The notes beneath the pieces were generated by a model. That model had not been told where the DNA came from, ran no database searches, and saw only the letters and a list, made by a program, of their open reading frames with translations. Source: JAUJOE01 sp038252945 (GTDB taxonomy: Bacteria > Actinomycetota > Actinomycetes > Propionibacteriales > Nocardioidaceae). Taken from it: 5,677 nt of DNA. How positions within the stretch are numbered: the first letter of the stretch is position 1; every line of letters begins with the position of its first letter. The DNA is taken from positions 1 to 5,677 of the forward strand of contig JBBSHN010000137.1 of the NCBI GenBank assembly GCA_038252945.1, given 5' to 3'. This document shows positions 1-4,945 of this stretch, in pieces. The position numbers were made by a program, and so were the translations under genes.

Positions 1-258
1 GAGTTCAAGATCAACGCCGCATGGTCTGTCGTCACCGCGATCTCAGCCGACCTGATCGCCTGGCTACGACTCCTGGCGCTGACCGGGGACCTGGCCACAG
101 CTGAACCCAAGAAGCTGCACTACCGGCTGCTGCACGTCCCAGCCCGCCTCACCACAGGAGGCAGACGCCGCCGGCTACGGCTACCGAAAACCTGGCCCTG
201 GGCGAAAGCCATCACCACCGCGTTCGCCCGGATCGCCGCGATCCCGGCACCCGGTTGA
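1..258 (+). CDS. IS1380-family transposase, C-terminal end (partial)
   Basis: The frame is open from the first base and ends at TGA 256-258, giving the last 85 residues of a protein that begins outside the window. The fragment starts EFKINAAW, continues with ADLIAWLRLLALTGDLA, then AEPKKLHYRLLHVPARL, and ends with a WPWAKAI..AFARIAAIP segment. From memory, this order is characteristic of the C-terminus of actinobacterial IS1380-family DDE transposases: a helical segment after the catalytic core, the AEPKxLxYRLLH motif and an Arg-rich stretch. The catalytic acidic residues are expected mainly upstream of the window, so whether the enzyme is intact cannot be judged. The fragment itself has no frameshift or stop. 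Such enzymes act by cut-and-paste on the terminal inverted repeats of their own element. About 160 noncoding bases separate the stop from the inferred element end inside the GNAT gene. Confidence 0.85.
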   Translation, partial: EFKINAAWSVVTAISADLIAWLRLLALTGDLATAEPKKLHYRLLHVPARLTTGGRRRRLRLPKTWPWAKAITTAFARIAAIPAPG

Positions 259-421
259 GGTTTCAGCCCCCGACCTACCCACCACTCCTCGAAGGACCAT
301 CGGAAGCCGCACCCGGTGCGCCGACCGGGGACACAAACACGTCTACTAACAAATCCCGGCCACCAAAACCACCCAGCCCTCAAGGACACCGCCTCGGCTG
401 CCTCATGAATGACCGGGGCTA
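1..421 (+). mobile_element. Right end of an IS1380-family insertion sequence (left part outside window)
   Basis: The element holds the transposase C-terminus, then about 160 bases without an ORF, then an end near GCCTCATGAATGACCGGGGC (400-419). The boundary is placed at about 419-422. From 423 onward the sequence suddenly reads as the interior of a GNAT acetyltransferase, whereas in that same frame the codon at 420-422 is TAA. The exact last base and the target duplication cannot be fixed, because the left end with the matching inverted repeat is outside the window. The family is inferred from the transposase. The boundary is inferred from the loss of homology to the interrupted gene. Confidence 0.7.
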
Positions 422-422
422 A

Positions 423-770
423 CGGGACGCGTTCCGCGCCGTCGACGACGACCCCGCCCAACTCCTTGTCGTGGTCACGGCCGTGCACGACGTCGTCGGC
501 ACGATGCAACTGTCATTCATCCCTGGACTAGCCCGTCGCGGTGCACTGCGTGTTCAGATCGAAGCGGTCCGGGTGGGCGAGCACTACCGCAGCCAGGGCC
601 TGGGAGGTCCGATGTTCGGGTGGGCAATCGCTGAGGCCCAGCGCCGTGGCTGCGCTCTGGTCCAGCTGACCACCGACAAGGCCCGCACCGACGCCCACCG
701 CTTCTACGAGCGGCTCGGTTTCATCGCTTCCCACGAAGGGCTCAAGCTCGAGCTGCGACCTTCCCGCTAG
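423..770 (+). pseudogene. GNAT-family N-acetyltransferase, 5'-truncated by the IS
   Basis: The 115 codons from 423 to TAG 768-770 form the central and C-terminal part of a GNAT acetyltransferase, an acetyl-CoA-dependent enzyme of unknown acceptor. Recognisable parts, numbered on the fragment, are the AFRAVDDDPAQLLVV strand (about residues 3-17), VVGTMQLSFIPGLARRG (24-40), the acetyl-CoA pyrophosphate loop RSQGLG (56-61, RxxGxG), and the C-terminal AHRFYERLGF (91-100) with the usual Tyr. Relatives that I recall are about 150-160 residues long and carry some 40-45 more residues before this point. No in-frame start lies between the stop at 420-422 and the GTG at 471, which falls inside a conserved strand and has no Shine-Dalgarno. 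The gene was therefore cut by the IS; its 5' part should lie on the far side of the element. The remaining frame is intact, so the insertion may be recent. The truncated product would probably not fold. Confidence 0.8.
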
Positions 771-880
771 CCATGGTCACGCGGAGGTGCCGGTGCGGGA
801 TCGTGGAGAGGGCGCTCAGCGGATCATGGGCAGCTGAAAGTCGATTGCCGTTGGTCGGAAGGTTGGGATTGACTCGTTGG

Positions 881-1380
881 GTGGCTCAAGCCCTTCACTC
901 CGACGAGATCCCGATCAATGCCGAACTGGTCCGCGCCTTGGTGCGCCGGGCGATGCCTGACCACGCCGAGGCGCCGGTACGCCGATCGCCATCGAGCGGA
1001 TCGACGAATGCGCTGTTCCGTCTCGGTGACGATCTCCTGGTGCGGTTGCCGCGCCAGCCCGGAGGATCGGCGACCATCGCTAAGGAAGGCACTTGGCTGC
1101 CACTGCTGGGACCACAACTGCCGGTTTCCGTGCCGGACATCGTTGCCATGTTCGAACCCGACGATGACTACCCAGAGCGCTGGTCGTCGTCCGCTGGATC
1201 GAAGGGGAGCACCCTCAGGTGGTCAGGCCCGATACGCCCGTCGACCCAGGGCGGCAGAACTTGGCCAGGGATCTTGTCGCGGTTCTGCGCTCACTCGAAC
1301 AGGCGGAGGTCCCAAAGGAGGCGGTCAGCAGCCCCGATCTCCACTGGTATCGAGGCGATCCACTGGCGCGGATGGACGAG
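881..1380 (+). pseudogene. Aminoglycoside phosphotransferase (APH)-like gene, frameshifted and truncated
   Basis: This is the N-terminal lobe of an APH/choline-kinase-like small-molecule phosphotransferase. In frame 2, LHSDEIPINAELVRALVRRAMP is followed by SSGSTNALFRLGDDLLVRLPRQ, the nucleotide-lobe strands with the invariant-Lys region replaced by the family's LLVRLPR, and then by ATIAKEGTWLPLLGPQLPVSVPDIV and YPERWS. From about 1183 the homology continues in frame 1 as VVRWIEGEHPQVVRPDTPVDPGRQNLARDLVAVLRSLE and DLHWYRGDPLARMDETT. Relatives read YPERWSVVRW, so one G appears to be deleted near 1186. Homology then stops. The C-terminal lobe with the catalytic HGD loop and the metal-binding DFG-like Asp is absent. 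The start is uncertain (GTG 881 or TTG 869, neither with a clear ribosome site). The usual start position, just before HSDEIP, is CTT here, so the start may also be lost. The gene is almost certainly non-functional. Confidence 0.75.
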
Positions 1381-1484
1381 ACGACCTGCCGCCGGTCGAG
1401 GCGGATGATCCAGTCCCGTTCTTCGAGCAGGAGTACCTCATCGACACCTGGCTCGCGAGCTGGCTGGCGGGCACAGTTCTTTGA
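1380..1484 (+). pseudogene. Orphan 3' coding remnant fused to the broken APH gene
   Basis: Frame 3 from about 1380 to TGA 1482-1484 reads DDLPPVEADDPVPFFEQEYLIDTWLASWLAGTVL. Its codons favour G or C in the third position, whereas the competing frame-1 reading is Arg/Ser-rich and looks non-coding. I do not recognise the segment. It does not resemble the middle or C-terminus of APH-like proteins as I recall them. It could be the tail of another gene joined by deletion, or a heavily diverged part of the same gene after a second frameshift. It has no start of its own. Confidence 0.35.
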
Positions 1485-1533
1485 CCGATCCTGATCTACG
1501 AACCGAGCAGTCAGACCTATGGAGGGCGCGACG

Positions 1534-1575
1534 ATGACGGAGACCCGAGCCGCGCGGACCGACGAATCGGCCTAG
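1534..1575 (+). pseudogene. 13-codon ORF with strong Shine-Dalgarno, possible 5' gene remnant
   Basis: ATG 1534 is preceded by GGAGGG at 1521-1526 with a 7-base spacer, one of the best start contexts in the window. The product is MTETRAARTDESA, ending at TAG 1573-1575. The peptide resembles the polar N-terminus of a larger protein that is now cut by an early stop or deletion. It could instead be a short leader peptide, but there is no obvious attenuator or intact gene after it. Confidence 0.3.
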
Positions 1576-1906
1576 CGAAGCTCACCCGAAGCCCCGTTCC
1601 GAGTGCCGCACTTCACCGGCCCAGAGCTTCACTCCGATGCATTCCCGGGAACGTCAACGGAATACTCCGTTCACGTGGTGCATAGGGTGTGTGAAGTCGC
1701 CTGTGAGGCTCGGCCGGGTGGTGCGTCGTCGATCTCTGCTGGGGATGGGTCGTTGGTGCGCATGTCAGATGGCGGGCTGGTGAGCTGGGGCGGCGCGGGC
1801 TGGATGTGGTGGGGAAGGCCGCCAGCTGGTCGGCTGCCCAGGTGGTGCTCAGCCCGATGCCGACGTCGGGGAGCAGAAGCGAGCCGCGGAGTCCGGGCTC
1901 GTCGCC

Positions 1907-2155
1907 GTGGAGGTTGTCCGAGAGACCGTCGTCAAGCACCGAGGCCGTAAACGGCAGCCGCGCGGGACGGAGTGGGCGGCACTGCTTGAGCAACTGGCTC
2001 GCCAACTCGACAATGGGCGCGTGTACGACCGCGACCTCGCCGCCGTCAGGACAGCGCTCCGCTTGGTTGTCGAGTCGTCCGCGAGGCGGCGTGATCCTCG
2101 GCCGCCGAGGCGAGTGCGAACGCGCGCGTACGCCCCGTGGCAGATCTACAAGTGA
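1907..2155 (+). CDS. Hypothetical protein, doubtful ORF
   Basis: The 82-codon reading from GTG 1907 to TGA 2153-2155 contains RGTEWAALLEQLARQLDNGRVYDRDLAAVRTALRLVVESS, a plausible two-helix segment with alternating hydrophobic and charged residues. Third positions are rich in G or C. The tail is Arg/Pro-rich. No family is recognised. There is no Shine-Dalgarno before 1907, and the open frame extends back to 1784 without another common start, so this may be the 3' remnant of a longer gene. The opposite strand is also open in the same codon phase (2212-1613), with a protein-like stretch around SLLLPDVGIGLSTTWAADQLAAF, so strand assignment is not secure. Confidence 0.2.
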   Translation: MEVVRETVVKHRGRKRQPRGTEWAALLEQLARQLDNGRVYDRDLAAVRTALRLVVESSARRRDPRPPRRVRTRAYAPWQIYK

Positions 2156-2235
2156 CCTGGGGGCGGCGACCTCCACAGGGCGCAATGAGCCGCAATGCGG
2201 TGGCCGCGCCATCTCACGCCCGGCGCAATCAACGG

Positions 2236-2406
2236 GTGAGCACGGACGCGTTCTGGGACGACATCGCCAGCGACCTCAGCAGCCCCGAGTTCCGGCGCGC
2301 TTACGCCTCGGCGACCACGTCCATCGACGCGGTCGACGCAGCGATCAGCGCCGAAGCATTAGCCTTGGGTCAGGAGGTGTCCCGCGATGACCGCCGCAGC
2401 AGTTGA
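2236..2406 (+). CDS. Small protein of unknown function preceding the DUF433 gene
   Basis: From GTG 2236 the product is 56 residues: VSTDAFWDDIASDLSSPEFRRAYASATTSIDAVDAAISAEALALGQEV and a polar tail, ending at TGA 2404-2406. The WDDIASDLSSPEFRRAY stretch is amphipathic and resembles the region just before the helix-turn-helix in some small antitoxin-like regulators, but no helix-turn-helix follows, so this is only a resemblance. Alternative in-frame starts are ATG 2185, GTG 2200, GTG 2152 and GTG 2137. None has a convincing ribosome site; 2236 was chosen because protein-like sequence begins there. The gene overlaps the DUF433 start by 20 bases, and that gene's Shine-Dalgarno lies inside it. 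Translation of the two is therefore probably coupled, and the protein may be a third member of the module. Confidence 0.5.
   Translation: MSTDAFWDDIASDLSSPEFRRAYASATTSIDAVDAAISAEALALGQEVSRDDRRSS
2372..2377 (+). promoter_or_regulatory. Shine-Dalgarno of the DUF433 gene
   Basis: AGGAGG sits nine bases before ATG 2387. It fixes that start and shows that the DUF433 gene is translated independently although it begins inside the preceding small gene. Confidence 0.8.
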
Positions 2407-2716
2407 GCCCGAGCCCGTTCCGCTGACGCGGGACGCGGCCGGTCGCCTCATAGTCATGGGCACGCGCGTGCCGCTCGACACTCTCGTATCTGCGTTCCAG
2501 CGAGGCGACTCCCCGGAGGCGATCCTCGAGTCCTATCCCACCGTGGCCCTCGGCGACATCTACGCGATCTTCACCTACTGCGTCCGTCATCGCGACGAGG
2601 TGAACCTCTACCTGGCTGAGCGAGCCGAGCAGCGAGCCGGAATCAGGGCCGAGGCTGAGACCCGGTTCCCGCCCGAGGGACTTCGCGCCAGGTTGCTCGC
2701 CCGTCGGGACACATGA
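2387..2716 (+). CDS. DUF433 domain protein, probable antitoxin
   Basis: This is a 109-residue protein with the DUF433 (COG2442-type) core at about residues 20-78: IVMGTRVPLDTLVSAFQRGDSPEAILESYPTVALGDIYAIFTYCVRHRDEVNLYL. The GTRVPLDTL motif, the G-S-PE-I---YP--L pattern and the following helix are typical. The domain is a small winged-helix-like DNA-binding fold found in antitoxins. A charged tail (AERAEQRAGIRAEAETRFPPEGLRARLL) follows and could contact the toxin. The stop overlaps the start of the PIN-like gene as ATGA (2713-2716), the standard antitoxin-toxin arrangement with translational coupling. By analogy, the protein should neutralise the DUF5615 partner and repress its own promoter. 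The family is clear from the sequence; the antitoxin role is inferred from the pairing. Confidence 0.85.
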   Translation: MTAAAVEPEPVPLTRDAAGRLIVMGTRVPLDTLVSAFQRGDSPEAILESYPTVALGDIYAIFTYCVRHRDEVNLYLAERAEQRAGIRAEAETRFPPEGLRARLLARRDT

Positions 2717-3069
2717 CGGTCCGGTTCCTCGACGACGAGAACTTCGATCACCGCACCCTCGCCGGGCTACTTCGCCTACAGCCCGAGCTGGACATCGTAA
2801 GTGTTCAGGACATCGGTCTACGGCAGGCGGATGATCCAGCGGTGCTTGAATGGGCAGCTCAAGAAGGGCGCATCGTTGTCACGCACGACGTGTCGACAAT
2901 GCTGGGCTTTGCTTACGAGCGGGTCGCCGTGGGGCTGCCGATGCTGGGTGTCTTCGAGATCCCCGACCAGACCCCACGGTCGGTGATCATCGACGAACTC
3001 CTACTTATTGCGGCAGCGAGCGATCCGGAGGAGTGGCGGGGCACGGTCCGCTACCTCCCGCTGCGCTAG
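2713..3069 (+). CDS. DUF5615 PIN-like protein, probable toxin
   Basis: This 118-residue protein has the DUF5615 (COG4634, Mut7-C/PIN-like) pattern. It starts with RFLDDENFDHRTL (acidic residues at D7, D8 and E9), continues with DIVSVQDIGLRQADDPAVLEWAAQEGRIVVTHDVSTM (D33, D40, D41 and the T-H-D at 57-59), and ends with a strand GLPMLGVFEI before a C-terminal helix. The spaced acidic residues fit a PIN-type metal-dependent RNase site. D59 and the N-terminal Asp/Glu cluster are the expected metal ligands. Length is normal for the family and the frame is intact. Pairing with a DUF433 gene four bases upstream-overlapping is the known arrangement for this class of predicted toxin-antitoxin systems. 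The toxin activity and any RNA target are inference. The gene ends 27 bases before the stop of the convergent recombinase gene. Confidence 0.85.
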   Translation: MTVRFLDDENFDHRTLAGLLRLQPELDIVSVQDIGLRQADDPAVLEWAAQEGRIVVTHDVSTMLGFAYERVAVGLPMLGVFEIPDQTPRSVIIDELLLIAAASDPEEWRGTVRYLPLR

Positions 3070-3087
3070 GGCCGATTGTGCGCGAGT

Positions 3088-3109
3088 ACCCGCCCACTAT
3101 TGGCTGGGT
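3088..3109. terminator. Possible weak hairpin between convergent genes
   Basis: ACCCGCC (3088-3094) can pair with GGCTGGGT (3102-3109) with one bulged T across a seven-base loop. It lies between the DUF5615 and recombinase stops and overlaps the recombinase stop codon. There is no T-tract on either side, so a bidirectional terminator role is only suggested by position. Confidence 0.25.
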
Positions 3110-4263
3110 GTTGTGACGGCGGCAAGCTGCGAAAGGCGTCTGGCGATCTCGGCGTCGCGGTCGGCTGCGGCGTGCTGATAGCGCATGGCTGCGCTGGGGG
3201 TCGAGTGGCCGAGTCGGCCCATGAGTTCGGCGAGGGTCGCGCCCGTTTGCGCGGCGAGGACGGCGCCGGTGTGGCGGAGGTCGTGCCAGCGCAGGTCCTC
3301 GCGGGCCGCGGCCTTTCGCGCAGGGTAGTACACCTTGTAGAGAGTGGACGGCGCCATGTGGGCGCTGTTGTCGGCGGCGGCCGGGAAGAGCAGCGCATCC
3401 TTAGCCGTGCCGGTGTGGTTCTTGAGGTGAGCATGCACCGCCGGCAGCAGGTGAGGCGGGATCGCAACGTCGCGCACGCCGGCATCAGACTTCGGTGAAC
3501 CGACGACGAAGCTGCCGCGGACGCGGACGACACCGCGACTGATCGAGACCCGATTGGTGCGCAGGTCGATATCGCCGCGGCGCAGTTCGGCGAGCTCGCC
3601 GAAGCGCAGCGCGCACCAGGCCGCCAGCAGAGCCATCAGCTTGTACCGCTCCGGAAGAGTTTCGACGATCGTCTCCAGCTCTTGGAGGGACACAGGTCGG
3701 ACCTTGTGGGCGCGCTTCACGGTGCCGGCGCCGCGGATGTGCGCCGGGTTGTACGGGATCAGCGGCTGGGGCCGAGCGGATGCGGCGGACCCCAGGATCG
3801 TCCGCAACAGGCTGTAGGCCTGCGCGCGGATCGTCTCCTTGCCGGGCGCAAGCGCGTCGTACCACTTGGTGACGTCCTCCGCGATGATCCGGTCGAGCCG
3901 TTCGTCACCGAAGGTCGGGTAGATGTGGGTGTCGAGGAGCATGCGGTACTGCTGGCGCGTCGTCAGGCGCAGCTCGCGCCCGCGCGTCTTGCGGCCCTCG
4001 AGCCACTGGTCGCCGTACGCCTTCATCGTTGGGAAGGTGCGACGCGACCCGCCTCGCGCGGCTGCGTCCGGTGCCCAGACCTCCATCTGGATCTCGGCTC
4101 GCCGCGCCGACAGCCAGGCGACGGCGTCATCCTTGGCATCGAAGGTCGTTGGGGCGCGGTAGAGCCGGCCGTCGGGCCCGGTGTAGGCCGCGCGGTAACG
4201 CCCAGACTCGCGCCGTTCGATGCGGCCGAAGCCCCGGCGGGCGCTACTGGTTTCCCGAGCCAA
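3097..4263 (-). CDS. Tyrosine recombinase / integrase (phage or island type)
   Basis: This 388-residue site-specific recombinase is full length. Residues about 11-62 (GFGRIERRESGRYRAAYTGPDGRLYRAPTTF..AVAWLSARRAEI) form the arm-type DNA-binding domain. Residues about 80-165 form the core-binding domain (YGDQWLEGRKTRGRELRLTTRQQYRMLLDTHIYPTFGDERL). Residues about 190-370 form the catalytic domain. All catalytic residues are visible: R220 in CALRFGEL, K258 in SPKSDAGVRDV, H327 and R330 in WHDLRHTG, H353 in GRLGHSTP, and nucleophile Y362 in MRYQHA. The start is TTG 4263, chosen because GGGAGG (complement of 4271-4276) lies seven bases upstream and MARETSSARRGFGRI fits the family. It should catalyse integration and excision at the tRNA-end site found 175 bases upstream of its start. 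No excisionase gene is recognised in the window. The low-efficiency TTG start may limit expression. Confidence 0.95.
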   Translation of the reverse strand: MARETSSARRGFGRIERRESGRYRAAYTGPDGRLYRAPTTFDAKDDAVAWLSARRAEIQMEVWAPDAAARGGSRRTFPTMKAYGDQWLEGRKTRGRELRLTTRQQYRMLLDTHIYPTFGDERLDRIIAEDVTKWYDALAPGKETIRAQAYSLLRTILGSAASARPQPLIPYNPAHIRGAGTVKRAHKVRPVSLQELETIVETLPERYKLMALLAAWCALRFGELAELRRGDIDLRTNRVSISRGVVRVRGSFVVGSPKSDAGVRDVAIPPHLLPAVHAHLKNHTGTAKDALLFPAAADNSAHMAPSTLYKVYYPARKAAAREDLRWHDLRHTGAVLAAQTGATLAELMGRLGHSTPSAAMRYQHAAADRDAEIARRLSQLAAVTTPSQ

Positions 4264-4270
4264 CTTTTGT

Positions 4271-4276
4271 CCTCCC
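4271..4276 (-). promoter_or_regulatory. Shine-Dalgarno of the recombinase gene
   Basis: On the minus strand this reads GGGAGG, seven bases before the TTG at 4263-4261. It decides the use of a TTG start for the recombinase. Confidence 0.8.
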
Positions 4277-4288
4277 AGTGTCGCCTTT

Positions 4289-4310
4289 CGGGGAACATAC
4301 GGGGAACATA
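4289..4310. repeat. Tandem 11-bp direct repeat upstream of the recombinase
   Basis: CGGGGAACATA occurs twice back to back (4289-4299 and 4300-4310), 26 bases upstream of the recombinase start codon and 128 bases from the tRNA-end site. The 11-bp period is about one helical turn, so a protein could bind both copies on the same DNA face. Likely roles are arm-type sites for the recombinase or excisionase, or an operator controlling int. The repeat is seen directly; the role is inferred. Confidence 0.75.
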
Positions 4311-4343
4311 GACGTGTGAACCTGTCCGGAGATGGCCGCGTGT

Positions 4344-4378
4344 GTCAGGCATCAGAAGAACCGGAAGATGCCTCTGAC
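4344..4378. promoter_or_regulatory. Imperfect dyad between recombinase gene and att site
   Basis: AGGCATC (4347-4353) is the perfect inverse complement of GATGCCT (4367-4373), and the flanking GTC/GAC (4344-4346 and 4376-4378) extend the symmetry past a two-base bulge. The arms are 13 bases apart. Placed in the recombinase upstream region, it may be an operator or a binding site in the recombination complex. No matching promoter hexamers were convincing. Confidence 0.35.
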
Positions 4379-4437
4379 CTGCGAGTCTACGCTCAACCCC
4401 CGTCGTTGCGAGGACCACCGATTACCGCCTCTCAAAA

Positions 4438-4461
4438 GTTCGATCCCAGTATCGCCCACCA
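4438..4461 (+). other. Attachment site: isolated 3' end of a tRNA gene (probably tRNA-Val)
   Basis: The 24 bases contain the T-loop TTCGATC, the 3' T-stem strand CCAGT, the acceptor strand ATCGCCC, discriminator A and encoded CCA, in the exact spacing of a tRNA 3' end. A complete tRNA would need ACTGG just before the T-loop and GGGCGAT at its 5' end. Here the five bases before the loop are AAAAG, and there is no D-arm or anticodon arm upstream, so this is not a tRNA gene. From memory, an acceptor GGGCGAT with T-stem ACTGG matches actinobacterial tRNA-Val. Such orphan tRNA ends are produced by tyrosine recombinases that integrate at tRNA 3' ends. With the recombinase 175 bases away, this is best read as the att copy at the distal (right) end of the island. 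The intact tRNA is expected at the other end, outside the window. Confidence 0.75.
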
Positions 4462-4525
4462 CACATGAGGGGCAGAATCGCTTTTCGCCAAGCGCGAGGA
4501 CTTCGAACAAACCGACAGTGCCCTG

Positions 4526-4945
4526 CTACAACGTCGGGATTGTCGTCCTTCTGGAAGGCGTCAGGTTGAGGACTCGATTGATGCCTGACAAGTCGCAGAC
4601 CTTCACGGCGGCGGCGACCATTGGCGACGCATTGAGCACGTGAACGCTCGGTGGCGGACGTCCCCAGGGGAAACGGGAGTCCACCAGCACGTGGGAGAAG
4701 TCTGTCGGGACGATGGTTGCTCTGGAAGAGCAGGAACTGACCCTCACGAGCCAGACGACCGGTGACTCAGCGCATGGCAGCCGTTCCACGTCGCCGTCCA
4801 GGTCACGATCGTCGACCGCACGCCATGGATAACGGCCCTTGGCTTGGTGGGCGTTCAGCACGCGCTCGACAGGTGACGCTGGCAACGACGCCTCCGCTCC
4901 CACGGGCGAAACTGGCGCGACGGCTCGATCCTCGCTGGATACCAT
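4526..4945 (-). CDS. Hypothetical ORF with possible degenerate STAS-like C-terminus
   Basis: This is an open 139-codon reading on the minus strand from ATG 4945 to TAG 4526-4528. The C-terminal part, DFSHVLVDSRFPWGRPPPSVHVLNASPMVAAAVKVCDLSGINRVLNL, faintly resembles the end of STAS (anti-sigma-factor-antagonist) domains, where a strand with xVDSSG is followed by LxNPSPxVxRVLExTGLDRVF. Here the stretch between the two motifs is too short. The N-terminal half is not recognisable. Third-position G/C bias is only moderate, no Shine-Dalgarno was noted, and the start lies inside the thrS leader stem-loop on the opposite strand. It may be a decayed chromosomal gene lying between the original tRNA and thrS, or a chance ORF. 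Confidence 0.3.
   Translation of the reverse strand: MVSSEDRAVAPVSPVGAEASLPASPVERVLNAHQAKGRYPWRAVDDRDLDGDVERLPCAESPVVWLVRVSSCSSRATIVPTDFSHVLVDSRFPWGRPPPSVHVLNASPMVAAAVKVCDLSGINRVLNLTPSRRTTIPTL

Larger units (their letters stand above)
1485..2184. other. About 700 bases without a confident gene
   Basis: This stretch separates the broken phosphotransferase from the DUF433/DUF5615 cluster. It holds a 13-codon ORF behind a good Shine-Dalgarno (1534-1575), a perfect 10-bp palindrome TTCCCGGGAA (1642-1651) and a short hairpin AACGGA/TCCGTT (1656-1671). It also holds two in-phase antiparallel ORFs: plus-strand codons 1784-2155 (first usable start GTG 1907) and minus-strand 2212-1613. Neither has a ribosome site or a family I recognise. 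Decayed gene remnants are the likeliest content. Confidence 0.5.

Noticed and set aside
1642..1671. Palindrome TTCCCGGGAA and hairpin AACGGA/TCCGTT as an operator or terminator
   Set aside because: Both are short, no intact gene lies next to them and no T-tract follows; recorded only as content of the gene-poor stretch.
1806..2390. 194-codon plus-strand ORF
   Set aside because: The translation is Ser/Arg/Pro-rich, has no ribosome site, and its 3' part overlaps the better supported small gene at 2236 in another frame.
3485..4311. Several plus- and minus-strand ORFs overlapping the recombinase
   Set aside because: They are frame shadows of an intact 388-residue recombinase with complete catalytic residues.
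4380..4420. Sigma-70-like promoter for the recombinase on the minus strand
   Set aside because: A TAGACT hexamer exists on the minus strand but the spaced -35 candidate matches only about half of the consensus, too weak to report.
4390..4461. Complete tRNA gene
   Set aside because: Only the 3' 24 bases fit a tRNA. The 5' T-stem strand, anticodon arm, D-arm and 5' acceptor strand are absent.
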